NCBI GenBank assembly: GCA_001871325.1
Contig: MNVA01000203.1
Coordinates: 1 to 54,581, forward strand
Direction of reading: 5' to 3'
DNA from: Ignavibacteria bacterium CG1_02_37_35
GTDB taxonomy: Bacteria > Bacteroidota > Ignavibacteria > Ignavibacteriales > Ignavibacteriaceae
Length of the DNA: 54,581 nt
This document shows positions 9,160 through 17,771 of this stretch, one piece after another (positions within the stretch are counted from its first letter, which is position 1; each line of letters opens with the position of its first letter). The position numbers and the translations under genes were made by a program. Below the pieces are notes generated by a model. That model had not been told where the DNA came from, searched no databases, and was given only the letters and a program-made list of their open reading frames with translations.

Positions 9160-9365
9160 AAAAAACATTGAATCCCGCCGGGATTCTTTCCGTGTCTTGT
9201 GTTTATGTTACCAAGATTCAACCCCGATGGGATTGTGCAGTTCTATAAAACTTTAAGTAGTTTAGTTTTTTTTTGCAATAACCCGCCTCTGGCGGGTTAA
9301 ATCTTTGTAACTCAAAACTCAATCAAAATAAACATTCCCTTAGGGAATGAATCTTTCATCTCTCT
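9160..9365. repeat. Cluster of short palindromes (REP-like), four members
   Basis: The pabBC/MFS gap holds four palindromes. They are GAATCCCGCCGGGATTC (9170-9186), CAACCCCGATGGGATTG (9219-9235), AACCCGCC/GGCGGGTT with a 3-base tip (9280-9298), and ATTCCC/GGGAAT (9334-9348). The first two are about 50 bases apart with the spacer core CGTGTCTTGTG, the same arrangement as at 30906-30972 and 31198-31264. The third is flanked by AAATCTTTGTAA, the reverse complement of the TTACAAAGATT flank seen beside other members. No frame here looks coding. The rest of the gap (9366-9663) holds only a small hairpin, AACACCA/TGGTGTT at about 9540-9557, and CATTCATCCAT-type sequence near 9500-9513. Promoters for the divergent genes should lie here but I cannot place them. 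Confidence 0.75.
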
Positions 9366-9663
9366 GAAGAAGTAATTAAAGATGTTAACTTAAGTTTTGG
9401 TTGCCGGCTTCGCCGTGCTAAGCTTGAATGTTGAATGTGTGTATGAAAACTATAAAAACATTTTATTTCTCGTAGTAAAAACCATTCACTCATGCAGTCA
9501 TTCATCCATGCTTTGTCCGTTCAATTTCATTTCAGATCCAACACCATATCTGGTGTTTTAAGTAATTCACTATTTAAAATTGCACGGTACGGAAAAATCA
9601 ATTAATTTTTGTCTCAAATTACAAAAGAAAGTTTCTCATTATCAAACGGCAAAGGAATTTAGT

Positions 9664-11163
9664 ATGAAAAAACCGGCTCTCTCTTTTTGGCAAATTTGGA
9701 ACATGAGTTTTGGGTTTCTGGGTATTCAATTCGGCTTCGCGCTTCAAAACGCCAATGTTAGCAGAATATTTGAAACATTAGGCGCAAGCATTGATGAAAT
9801 ACCGATCCTTTGGATCGCGGCACCGGTAACGGGTTTAATTATTCAACCGATCATCGGACATATGAGTGATAGAACATGGAACCGGTTTGGGAGAAGAAGA
9901 CCATTTTTCTTAGTCGGTGCGATACTCGCCTCGCTGGCGTTACTTATCATGCCTAACTCTCCCGCACTTTGGGTTGCCGCCGGAATGCTGTGGATAATGG
10001 ACGCTTCCATAAATGTTTCCATGGAACCGTTTCGTGCTTTTGTAGGCGATATGCTTCCGCCTAACCAACGTACCATCGGTTTTTCGATGCAAAGTTTTTT
10101 CATCGGCACCGGCGCAATCGTTGCTTCTGCTCTTCCTTACGTTATGACAAACTGGTTCGGAATCAGCAATACTGCGGCTCATGGGGAAATTCCTCCTTCG
10201 GTTAGATTTTCATTTTATATCGGCGGCGCTGTTTTTCTCCTTGCGGTTATTTGGACCGTCGTGAAATCAAAAGAATATTCACCGGAGGAAATGGAACAGT
10301 TTAATAAAGAAGAGAGTGAGACTAATCCCCAAGCACAAAGAAATGATGAATTATTTCCCCATACAAAATTTTATAAGAATGGATTTATCTGGCTTACTAC
10401 CGGTGTAGTTTTGTTTCTTGCTTTCTATTTTTTTATTTACATGGATTACGGTTTAGGCGTTTTCTTCGGCGGTGTTGCAGTCTTTGGGATAATTCAACTC
10501 ATCGTTGGATACTTAACTCAATCTTCTAAAAAAGAAAGTGGACTTGTTATCGTTATCAATGATCTTTACAAAATGCCAAAGACTATGATACAACTTGCTT
10601 ATGTTCAATTCTTTTCGTGGTTCGCCCTTTTTGCAATGTGGATTTACACAACTCCCGCTGTAACCCGCCACATTTACGGCGCAACAGATACCTCTTCGGC
10701 TTTGTATAATCAAGGAGCTGATTGGGTTGGCGTTTTAATGGCTGTTTATAACGGCTTTGCAGCGGTAATGGCTTTCTTGTTGATCTGGCTGGCTAATAGA
10801 ACCAGTAGAAAAACTGTCCACATGATAAGTTTAATTTGCGGTGGAATCGGCCTGGCTTCTTTCTATTTTATTAAAGATCCAAAACTTTTATTGATCTCCG
10901 AACTTGGTATCGGATTAGCATGGGCTTCAATTCTTGCAATGCCTTATGCAATTCTTACCGGGTCGTTACCGAAAAATAAACTTGGCGTTTATATGGGAAT
11001 ATTTAATTTCTTCATCGTTATCCCGCAAATAACAGCAGCGGCAATTCTCGGATTTTTCGTTAAAAATCTTTTTGCAAACCATGCAATTTATGCCCTTATC
11101 CTTGGCGGTGTTTCGATGTTCGTAGCTGCAATTATGGTAAAATTTGTAGATGATGATACTTAG
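9664..11163 (+). CDS. MFS transporter, SLC45/GPH-like sugar permease
   Basis: This 499-residue protein is very hydrophobic, with about 12 predicted membrane segments. After the second segment it has HMSDRTWNRFGRRRPFF, the cytoplasmic loop motif typical of MFS proteins and of the SLC45/GPH sucrose-maltose type transporters. A hydrophilic central loop (about residues 210-235, EEMEQFNKEESETN) separates the two halves. The likely role is proton- or sodium-coupled sugar transport across the inner membrane; the substrate is unknown. I chose ATG 9664 because AAAGGA lies about 8 bases upstream and MKKPALSFWQIWN is a natural N-terminus. A TTG at 9580 would add 28 unlikely polar residues. It is transcribed alone, divergent from pabBC. 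Confidence 0.85.
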   Translation: MKKPALSFWQIWNMSFGFLGIQFGFALQNANVSRIFETLGASIDEIPILWIAAPVTGLIIQPIIGHMSDRTWNRFGRRRPFFLVGAILASLALLIMPNSPALWVAAGMLWIMDASINVSMEPFRAFVGDMLPPNQRTIGFSMQSFFIGTGAIVASALPYVMTNWFGISNTAAHGEIPPSVRFSFYIGGAVFLLAVIWTVVKSKEYSPEEMEQFNKEESETNPQAQRNDELFPHTKFYKNGFIWLTTGVVLFLAFYFFIYMDYGLGVFFGGVAVFGIIQLIVGYLTQSSKKESGLVIVINDLYKMPKTMIQLAYVQFFSWFALFAMWIYTTPAVTRHIYGATDTSSALYNQGADWVGVLMAVYNGFAAVMAFLLIWLANRTSRKTVHMISLICGGIGLASFYFIKDPKLLLISELGIGLAWASILAMPYAILTGSLPKNKLGVYMGIFNFFIVIPQITAAAILGFFVKNLFANHAIYALILGGVSMFVAAIMVKFVDDDT

Positions 11164-11244
11164 CGCCTTAACACTAAAGTTTGTGTATTTCTCTGCGGCG
11201 AAGTGGCAGAATATTAATGAGACAAATAAAACGATAGAATGACT

Positions 11245-11297
11245 GAATGAAGATGAATGGATGAATGAAGATGAATGGATGAATGTTTTTTCATTCA
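11245..11297. repeat. Tandem 18-base repeat of the GGATGAATGA family
   Basis: GAATGAAGATGAATGGAT occurs twice in perfect tandem (11245-11262, 11263-11280). It is followed by GAATG, a T run, and CATTCAAACATTCAAC in the opposite sense, so the block can fold on itself. Related GGATGAATGA / TCATTCATCC sequence occurs near 9500, at 29213-29311 and at 44748-44807, always between genes. Confidence 0.7.
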
Positions 11298-11350
11298 AAC
11301 ATTCAACTTTAGCTCGGCGTAACCAACAACTAAAACTTTTTTTGATCTCA

Positions 11351-11424
11351 GAACAAGGATTAACGATTTTTGATTTTAGAAGTTAAAAATAAAATCATAA
11401 ATCGCTATTCGTTAATCCTTGTTC
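11351..11424. repeat. Long intergenic hairpin with GAACAAGGA arms
   Basis: GAACAAGGATTAACGA (11351-11366) is the exact reverse complement of 11409-11424. The interior also pairs partly (CGATTTTTGATTTTA against TAAAATCATAAATCG). The whole could form a cruciform of about 74 bases. Similar but more degraded arms containing GAACAAG and CTTGTTC flank 23835-23891. It lies between the MFS gene and the terminator shared with ppk2, outside any convincing reading frame. Confidence 0.75.
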
Positions 11425-11572
11425 GTAAATCGTGTCCAAATCAACAAGAATTTGATCGAGGATATTATTCTAATGTGATAATATGGTTCTGGTTTGCTCT
11501 ACAGCTTATTGGCGGGCTTGGAATGAAATTGCGGAAGTTGTTTAACGCTCCGGTTTGGAGAGAAATGATATT

Positions 11573-11606
11573 AAAAGTGCTGCCCGAAAGAGCAGCACTT
11601 TTTTTT
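11573..11606. terminator. Bidirectional intrinsic terminator
   Basis: GTGCTGC (11577-11583) and GCAGCAC (11592-11598) form a perfect 7-bp GC-rich stem with an 8-base loop. Eight T follow on the plus strand, and four A precede the stem, which become U on the minus transcript. It lies between the convergent MFS gene and ppk2, so it can end ppk2 transcripts just past the stop and plus-strand readthrough. Confidence 0.85.
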
Positions 11607-11628
11607 GCAAGTCCAGCAATGATAAGTT

Positions 11629-12507
11629 TTAGTAAATTTCCGGTACAAAGCTTTGATCTGTCATCGGCGGACGAATGTAGCCGATGTCCTGTTGTTTTGG
11701 CGGTAACTCAATTTTATCTCTTTTAACTTCTCCATACGGAATAAGACTGAGCAGATGAGATACACAATTTAACCGTGCCTTCTTTTTACTATCAGAATTT
11801 ACCACATACCATGGCGCTTGTTTAATATCCGTAAAGGCGAACATATCATCTTTCGCCTTTGAATATTCAACCCACCGGCTTCGCGATTGCAGATCCATTG
11901 GACTAATCTTCCAGCGTTTTGTCGGATTGTTAATTCTTTCCACGAATCTTTTTTCCTGCTCCTCATCACTTACAGAGAACCAATATTTTATCAGAATTAT
12001 CCCGGAGCGCATCAACATTCTTTCAAATTCGGGACAGCTTCGTAAAAATTCTTTGTATTCTTCCTCTGTACAAAAGCCCATTACTTTTTCTACTCCGGCG
12101 CGGTTATACCAGCTTCTATCAAAGAAGACCATCTCGCCGGCAGCCGGTAAATGAGGGGTGTATCTTTGGAAATACCATTGTGTTTTTTCTTTTTCGGTTG
12201 GGGTGCCGAGAGCAACTACGCGGCAGACGCGCGGATTGAGAAATTGTGTGATCGCTTTTATCGTTCCCCCTTTTCCGGCGGCGTCGCGTCCTTCAAATAT
12301 TACCACGACTTTTAAACCTTCATGCTTTACCCACTCTTGAAATTTTACCAGCTCAATACTTAGCCGGATAAGTTCCTTATTATAAAATTTCTTATCGACT
12401 TTTGAATCTTCTTTTGGAGTTTCTGTTTCTACTTCCTCTTCAAGAACTTCAAATTCTTCTTTCTGATCCTTCTTCCCCGATTGCTTCTTTTTTTTCTTAT
12501 GAGACAT
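11629..12507 (-). CDS. ppk2: Polyphosphate kinase 2 (PPK2) family protein
   Basis: This 292-residue cytosolic enzyme uses polyphosphate to phosphorylate nucleotides, or the reverse. Walker A is FEGRDAAGKGGT, Walker B FFDRSWYNRAGVE, with the lid region ERINNPTKRWKISPMD and WYVVNSDSKKKARLN, all PPK2 hallmarks. The first 40 residues are a Lys- and Glu-rich tail (KKKKKQSGKK) that is probably disordered. ATG 12507 is preferred because GAGG lies 7 bases upstream; the GTG two codons earlier lacks that spacing. It has its own terminator and looks monocistronic. Class I against class II/III cannot be decided firmly from sequence, though the single-domain length fits class I. Confidence 0.92.
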   Translation of the reverse strand: MSHKKKKKQSGKKDQKEEFEVLEEEVETETPKEDSKVDKKFYNKELIRLSIELVKFQEWVKHEGLKVVVIFEGRDAAGKGGTIKAITQFLNPRVCRVVALGTPTEKEKTQWYFQRYTPHLPAAGEMVFFDRSWYNRAGVEKVMGFCTEEEYKEFLRSCPEFERMLMRSGIILIKYWFSVSDEEQEKRFVERINNPTKRWKISPMDLQSRSRWVEYSKAKDDMFAFTDIKQAPWYVVNSDSKKKARLNCVSHLLSLIPYGEVKRDKIELPPKQQDIGYIRPPMTDQSFVPEIY

Positions 12508-12732
12508 CGACACACCTCATTTAGTTAGTGAATATTAATTTCAACAAAACCGAGCAATTTGTTATGGACTAAATTAATAATTTTTATTTGAAAAAAAACA
12601 AATAATTTTAATACAACCTCCCTTTATTTTTTCCCTTAGTATTAAGTTTTGCAGATCTATCCCTAAGGCTTTCGGGACAGACCCACGGATGAAGAATATT
12701 TGTAATAATTATTTTTTGTAGGAAAAGAAAGG

Positions 12733-12801
12733 ATGGAAAAGTTTAACAGAAATCCCCTCGTCCCCGAAGCAAACAAGGTTATTGGTAAATATTTTGTTTA
12801 A
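12733..12801 (+). other. Possible 22-codon ORF in the ppk2-antitoxin gap
   Basis: In the 380-base gap 12508-12887, an AAAGG lies directly before an ATG at 12733 that opens MEKFNRNPLVPEANKVIGKY-FV and stops at 12799. I do not recognise it; it could be the 5' remnant of a lost gene or chance. Upstream, 12655-12715 contains a degraded member of the palindrome family: CCCTAAGGCTTTCGGG, then AATATTTGTAA about 25 bases later. Nothing else is evident in the gap. Confidence 0.25.
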
Positions 12802-12887
12802 TTCTCTGAGCAAACGTAAAGATTAGTAAACAAAATGTCAACCAATTTTTCTATAACCCCTTTTGCAAAATGATACCACAGTTATAA

Positions 12888-13118
12888 TTAAGAATATCTC
12901 GAAACATAGTAATCGAGTAAACTTCTTATTAAAAGTTGGTATTGGCTGTTATTAGTTTTCGCTTTCTCTTTAAAGAAATCAATACTTGATTTTTTGAGGT
13001 TAAGTGTAACCTTAACGGTTTTTTCTTTAAATATCAGATCATCGGGAGAAGGCAAAAAGTCTTTTACTGTTTCAATCTCGCCGATGTGCTCGTCAGTGTA
13101 CTTCATTTTCTTTTTCAT
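12888..13118 (-). CDS. CopG/BrnA-like antitoxin, apparently orphan
   Basis: A 76-residue protein beginning MKKKMKYTDEHIGEIETV, with FLPSPDDLIFKEKTVKVTLN and a C-terminal helix ending LLDYYVSRY. This is the pattern of CopG-family antitoxins normally encoded after a BrnT-like toxin: an acidic N-terminal arm, a ribbon strand (KTVKVTLNL) and two helices. Such proteins bind the toxin and repress their own operon. No full toxin gene precedes it; only 66 bases separate it from the symporter stop upstream. A short overlapping frame there reads AEDWRKGKKIYEKENEV, possibly the tail of a lost toxin, but this is weak. Confidence 0.6.
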   Translation of the reverse strand: MKKKMKYTDEHIGEIETVKDFLPSPDDLIFKEKTVKVTLNLKKSSIDFFKEKAKTNNSQYQLLIRSLLDYYVSRYS

Positions 13119-13184
13119 AAATCTTTTTTCCTTTTCGCCAATCCTCTGCTCTATAAACTTTAGTCTAATTTCTATAATTTAAAT

Positions 13185-14579
13185 TTAACAGTTGTACTTC
13201 TTCTTGCAAAACATCCCGATAAGATGAATAATCAACGCAGTAGTTAACCCCACGATCATCGGCTCTATCTGGAACCAAATTGAGTCAGTTGAAATAAATT
13301 TCTTTATAAAGAACCAGAGAAGTGAAAAACCCGAAGCAAAAATAATTTCCGCTGCTGCAAACTTATTTTCAATTCTAAATGAAGAGTAATACGAACCAAC
13401 AACCAGAAAGATAATTCCCGGAATTGCTATTGAGCCGATCGTGTACCACAACTGCACCACCGAGGGGATAAAGTATGCAAGAAGCGCGGCAAATATTCCC
13501 GTAACAATTAAACCAAACTTAGTATTGCTTATAACTTTCGTAGATTTGTTTTGCGATAACTGGGAGATGAAATCATTCCCTATTGTTGTTGCGCTTAAAA
13601 ACATCAAACTATTAAAGGTTGATAGTATTGTTGCAAATACACCGGCGTAAAATATACCTTTAAATCCGGGGGACAAAATTTTATCTGCTAAAAGAAAAAA
13701 TGAAAGAGAAGAATTTTTCAAATTAGGAAAAACTGCCCGCGCATAAAGTCCGGTTGCTGTGGTTAAAAAATCGAATACCGCCCATAATACAATTGAAATT
13801 AAAATCCCCTTTACCGCAACGCTTCCGCTCTTAGCCGCATTACACCGTTGATGAAACCCGGGATCGGCGAACGTCCATAACGCAATTAAAAACCAAACTA
13901 AAATAAATAACGGTGACGCTCCGCCGGTTAGCTGAAGGTGCGTCGCCGGCAAATTGTCTGTTAGAAAGGAAAAATCGCCAATCGAATTCCAGCAGAAATA
14001 AAAGAACAAAATAAATCCGCCGAACATTACAAAGAATTGGAATGCGTCGGTGGAAATATCGGCACGGTAACCTCCTTTAAACATATAGGGAAGAATAAGA
14101 AACAGCGCGATGACTAATCCGGTAAGTAGCTTTGTCTTAAAAAGCATTGTGAAAATATTTGCGAGCATCAATAAATAGGGAGCTGGTGAAACAAGAATGA
14201 AAACCACAATCGCGGAGAGCAATCCAACTTTTTTTCCGTATGTGTCTTTTAATTTTTCAGGTAAAGTTAATAGGGAAGCTGCTCTTATTTTTTTTGCAAA
14301 TAGAAGGGCGAAGATAAAAGCAAATAAGTAATAAGGCAACCCTTGCGTAAACCAACTTGCAATTCCATAATTGTATGTGAATTCTGCAATCCCCAAAACC
14401 CCGCCGTACCAGGTTGACACATTTGTTAAAACAAAAAGGAAAAGCGTTAAATTTCTTCCGCCGAGAAGATAGTCTTCCGGTTCGTTACTATTCTTCCTGG
14501 TGAAATAGAATCCGATGAAGAAGAGTATTCCGAAAAAGAGGAGGATAATTGAAATATCAAGATTACCTAAAGAGATCAT
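13185..14579 (-). CDS. Sodium:solute symporter (SSS family), probable thiamine or thiamine-precursor transporter
   Basis: A 464-residue integral membrane protein with about 13 hydrophobic segments and the SSS core: EPEDYLLGGRNL after the first segment, a conserved NVSTWYGG (TM2), WTFADPGFHQRC and FATILSTFNSLMFLSATTI (TM9 region). SSS proteins import solutes with Na+. The substrate is inferred from context: the gene overlaps thiamine pyrophosphokinase by 17 bases and lies in an operon under a TPP riboswitch with an outer-membrane receptor. Riboswitch-linked SSS transporters (ThiV) have been predicted in other bacteria, whereas Bacteroidota usually place PnuT in this slot. Thiamine or its hydroxymethylpyrimidine moiety are the leading candidates. 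Confidence 0.85.
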   Translation of the reverse strand: MISLGNLDISIILLFFGILFFIGFYFTRKNSNEPEDYLLGGRNLTLFLFVLTNVSTWYGGVLGIAEFTYNYGIASWFTQGLPYYLFAFIFALLFAKKIRAASLLTLPEKLKDTYGKKVGLLSAIVVFILVSPAPYLLMLANIFTMLFKTKLLTGLVIALFLILPYMFKGGYRADISTDAFQFFVMFGGFILFFYFCWNSIGDFSFLTDNLPATHLQLTGGASPLFILVWFLIALWTFADPGFHQRCNAAKSGSVAVKGILISIVLWAVFDFLTTATGLYARAVFPNLKNSSLSFFLLADKILSPGFKGIFYAGVFATILSTFNSLMFLSATTIGNDFISQLSQNKSTKVISNTKFGLIVTGIFAALLAYFIPSVVQLWYTIGSIAIPGIIFLVVGSYYSSFRIENKFAAAEIIFASGFSLLWFFIKKFISTDSIWFQIEPMIVGLTTALIIHLIGMFCKKKYNC

Positions 14580-15219
14580 TTTCCTTCATCGTTTCAAAAT
14601 CTCTTATCACAAATATTTTACCGTTGGTTATCTTGAGATTTACTTCGTCAGAAACTGCAACATTACTGGTACTTTCCCTTACTCCAAAGGGAAGCTGCGT
14701 TCTTTTTAAAGGATACCTCAATCCCTTTGATGAGACCTTTGTTCTTTTATCGAAAGCATAAAGAGAAAGGTACTCCCCTTTTTTTGTTGAAAGATTAATT
14801 TGTCTTTCATAAACGGAAAGAAGAGAAGTTTCCGAAATAATTTTCACTTCAATTTTACTGTGGAACTTTAGAGCGATCCCAAGATTACAGAACGAATGAT
14901 CCAATCGGTCACCGGTAACGCTTAAGAGTATGGCATTCGTAAACTTTCGCGTGAGAGCATACTTCAAACATTTTTCGATATCAGTATCGTTTTGTCTTTT
15001 CACTTGAATGATCTTAGATTTCCTGCGATAACTTTCTAATAAGTTTTTATCAACAGAATCAAAATCCCCAATAATAGCATCCGGAATTAGCTTAAGTTTG
15101 TGTGCATGGCGCAGCCCGCCATCCGCACACATAATTGCGTTGTATCCTTTTTTCATCAAAAATAAAATCGTTTTTTTATCAGGCGCTTTTCCATTCCCGA
15201 TAATTAAGCATTTTTTCAT
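14563..15219 (-). CDS. thiN: Thiamine pyrophosphokinase
   Basis: This 218-residue enzyme transfers pyrophosphate from ATP to thiamine, making TPP in one step. Family motifs are MCADGGLRHAHKL (about 30-42), IGDFDSVDKNLL (about 50-61), QNDTDIEKCLKYAL and SVTGDRLDHSFCNLG. The C-terminal beta domain includes GLRYPLKRTQLPFG and STSNVA, typical of the thiamine-binding part. Its ATG follows the receptor stop by one base (TGA-A-ATG) and its stop overlaps the symporter start, indicating tight coupling. Possession of a pyrophosphokinase implies that preformed thiamine is salvaged. Confidence 0.93.
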   Translation of the reverse strand: MKKCLIIGNGKAPDKKTILFLMKKGYNAIMCADGGLRHAHKLKLIPDAIIGDFDSVDKNLLESYRRKSKIIQVKRQNDTDIEKCLKYALTRKFTNAILLSVTGDRLDHSFCNLGIALKFHSKIEVKIISETSLLSVYERQINLSTKKGEYLSLYAFDKRTKVSSKGLRYPLKRTQLPFGVRESTSNVAVSDEVNLKITNGKIFVIRDFETMKENDLFR

Positions 15220-15220
15220 T

Positions 15221-17713
15221 TCATATTCCTAACTGCAAACCCGCGACAAAATTTCGTTCGGCGGCTGGGAAAAATTCTTTGCCGATTGCGTACATAGAAT
15301 AATAAGTATTAAAAACATTATTTACCTGCAAAAATATTTTTGATTTTGTTAGGGTATTGAAAAGATCTACCTCATAGCTAAAGAAGGAATTAAAAGCAAA
15401 GAATGCATCATTTACGTTATCACTATAATCAACAAAACCTGGATACTCCAATATATAGCTAGGTAATTTAGCGCCGTAATTATCTGAAAAGAATTTACCA
15501 ACATATTTCCCATCAAGCTGGATATAAAGGTTTTCGATTGAATAACGTATGGAAGCATTGAGAAGAAAATCCGGGAATCCGCCGATACTATTTCCATTTA
15601 AGGGTAAATCACGATAAAGAGAATTCCCCTGTTGATCGTAAGCAGCAATAAATGTGGTCGCCTCATTTATTTTGTTCTGACTATACGTTGCGTTAAAAAT
15701 TATTTGTAAATATTTTCCCGGTTTTACCGATGAAGAGAGTTCCATCCCCGAATGAATGGTTCGTTTCGCATTCCCCATTATTGGCGCACCGAAAATGTCC
15801 AATCTTCCATTTTTAACTAATTCATTTTCAAACGACATGTAAAATAAATTTAAATTGATCTGGAAATCTTTTTGAATCATTGAATAACCTAGATCAAAAC
15901 TGTTCATCGTTTCCGGTTTAACAAGTGGTTTTGTGTAGTCATAATTCCCATTGTTATTAACTTCAAATTGAGGAACAGCGCCTCCGCTTGATTCCACTGC
16001 ATTGTAGTAATCATTTAGCCGCGGCTCCCTTGAAACTCTGGCGAATGAAACATAGGCGCTGGCAGCATCGGTAAATTTATAATTGATCCCCAAACGCGGA
16101 TTAAAAAAAGAATGTATGATTGAAAAATCCCTTCCGATAAATTTTTCATTAGAGAGCCGATATTTATTATAAGCAATTTGCAGTTCTCCCAATAAACCGA
16201 TTTGCTCATTCACTTTGTACTGCTCATTCACAAAAACATTAATAATGTCTTTTCCTCCGTTAAATTCATAATAACGGTAATTGATGATGTGAGCGTTAGT
16301 AATATTTTCCGCGGAAACTATTGATCCGTAATGAAGCGAACGGTGACTGCGAAATTCCAGCCCCGAAGTCAACACTCCATTTGAGTGATTTAATTGAATT
16401 CTCGGAATCCAACCAAACTGTTTATTTTCAACCATTCCCCGCAATAAAGAATTTGCCGGCGATTGAACATTCGGGAAACCGTTCTCCTGCGTCAGTCTTA
16501 AATATGAAGTATCAGCCCATGAACCATCGAAATCAAAAAACCCTTTCCCAATCACCAAAAACAGCGCTGAGTTAAAAGTAACATCATCGGTAATCTTAAA
16601 TTCATTTAACATTTCGTAGTGAGGTTGAGAGAAGTTTTCTATCTCTTGTTTACGCCGTTGGTCGGAATAAGTGAGTTCCGAAGCTGTAGCTTCCCAGTAC
16701 GAAAGATTCTTCCTGCGAAGATTTTTATCTTTGATAGCAAACTTCGGTAAACCGTTGTATACCAACCCGTCCTTGATTGGTCCTCCAAATAAATTAATCT
16801 GAGTGGTGAAATTGCCGTCAATTCTTGAAAGAGAAAAGTAATAGGATTTCAAATCAACCCAGGAACGGTCACGGTATCCGCTGCTCAAAGTTTGAGAGAC
16901 TTTTCCCGAGAAAGAATATTTCCCTTCGATCAATCCACTTGAAGCGGAAACACTGTATTTTCTTGTGGTATAACTCCCGAGGATTGAAGAAGCTTTAATA
17001 TATTTATTCAACGAAAAGTTGGAAGTAATAATATTAATGGAACCGCCAATTGAAGGGTAACCAAAAATTCCGCCTGAACCTCGTTGAACTTGTATAAATT
17101 CCGTTGAGGCAAGAATATCTGAAAAATCAACCCAGTAAACATTATGATCTTCCGGGTCATTCTGGGGAATACCGTTAATCGAAATAGAAATTCTTCTCTG
17201 ATCGAAACCGCGGATGCTTAGGTAATTGTACCCGATCCCGTTACCGCTTTCAGAATAAAAAGTCGTTGAAGGAATTGAGCTTAAAAATTCAGGTATGTCT
17301 TGGACAGAAAATTTTCTTTCAATGTCTTTACCGGATATTTCTGAAAACGTTGCAGGTGTTTCTCCCTTTTTGTTCACGGATGCTGTCACTAAAACACTCT
17401 GAGCCGGAATAAGTTTTCTTCTCAATTGAATAATCAAATCAGTTGAATTTTTACCAATAGTGAGTTTCATTTCCTTTGTTTCATAACCTACATGTGAAAT
17501 TGATATATCAATTTCAGAAACAGAAGCGATAGTTTTAATTTGAAAAAAACCATTATCATCTGCTTGAACAATATTTTCAGTCTGACCGCTCCTTACATTA
17601 GCCAAAGCTAACGGTTCCGATGTTTCGGAATCAACAATTCTTCCTGCAAAATATTTTTGTTGTCCAAACGATATTAAAGTAAGTAGTAGAAAAGTTAAAA
17701 GATATTTCATCAT
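15221..17713 (-). CDS. TonB-dependent outer-membrane receptor, predicted thiamine uptake
   Basis: The 830-residue protein starts with a signal peptide (MMKYLLTFLLLTLISFG). A carboxypeptidase-regulatory-like domain follows at about 20-100 (GRIVDSETSEPLALANV). The TonB plug spans about 125-230 (IPEFLSSIPST, LSIRGFDQRRISISINGIP, FIQVQRGSGG), and a beta-barrel runs to the end, closing with NFVAGLQLGI. It would import a ligand across the outer membrane using TonB energy. The TPP riboswitch directly upstream and thiN directly downstream indicate thiamine or a thiamine phosphate, matching the Omr1 receptors described for Bacteroidota. GGAG lies 7 bases before ATG 17713. Confidence 0.9.
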   Translation of the reverse strand: MMKYLLTFLLLTLISFGQQKYFAGRIVDSETSEPLALANVRSGQTENIVQADDNGFFQIKTIASVSEIDISISHVGYETKEMKLTIGKNSTDLIIQLRRKLIPAQSVLVTASVNKKGETPATFSEISGKDIERKFSVQDIPEFLSSIPSTTFYSESGNGIGYNYLSIRGFDQRRISISINGIPQNDPEDHNVYWVDFSDILASTEFIQVQRGSGGIFGYPSIGGSINIITSNFSLNKYIKASSILGSYTTRKYSVSASSGLIEGKYSFSGKVSQTLSSGYRDRSWVDLKSYYFSLSRIDGNFTTQINLFGGPIKDGLVYNGLPKFAIKDKNLRRKNLSYWEATASELTYSDQRRKQEIENFSQPHYEMLNEFKITDDVTFNSALFLVIGKGFFDFDGSWADTSYLRLTQENGFPNVQSPANSLLRGMVENKQFGWIPRIQLNHSNGVLTSGLEFRSHRSLHYGSIVSAENITNAHIINYRYYEFNGGKDIINVFVNEQYKVNEQIGLLGELQIAYNKYRLSNEKFIGRDFSIIHSFFNPRLGINYKFTDAASAYVSFARVSREPRLNDYYNAVESSGGAVPQFEVNNNGNYDYTKPLVKPETMNSFDLGYSMIQKDFQINLNLFYMSFENELVKNGRLDIFGAPIMGNAKRTIHSGMELSSSVKPGKYLQIIFNATYSQNKINEATTFIAAYDQQGNSLYRDLPLNGNSIGGFPDFLLNASIRYSIENLYIQLDGKYVGKFFSDNYGAKLPSYILEYPGFVDYSDNVNDAFFAFNSFFSYEVDLFNTLTKSKIFLQVNNVFNTYYSMYAIGKEFFPAAERNFVAGLQLGI

Positions 17714-17724
17714 CTCATTACTCC

Positions 17725-17757
17725 AAAAAAAAAGCCGTCTTGTTAGGGACGGCTTAT
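17725..17757 (-). terminator. Intrinsic terminator of the TPP riboswitch expression platform
   Basis: On the minus strand AAGCCGTC (complement of 17749-17756) pairs with GACGGCTT (complement of 17733-17740) across an 8-base loop and is followed by a run of U. It sits between the aptamer and the receptor start. The strand CCCTAAC in the loop and upper stem (complement of 17743-17749) can instead pair with GTTAGGG of the aptamer's 5' strand, giving a mutually exclusive antiterminator. Confidence 0.85.
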
Positions 17758-17771
17758 AAATAAAAAATAAT

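Noticed and set aside
9580-9663. Longer N-terminus of the MFS transporter from TTG 9580
   Set aside because: It adds 28 polar residues unlike the family, and the ATG at 9664 has a better ribosome site and natural N-terminus.
11370-11726. 118-codon plus-strand frame
   Set aside because: It crosses the hairpin at 11351-11424, the bidirectional terminator and the 3' end of ppk2, and its translation has no protein-like pattern.
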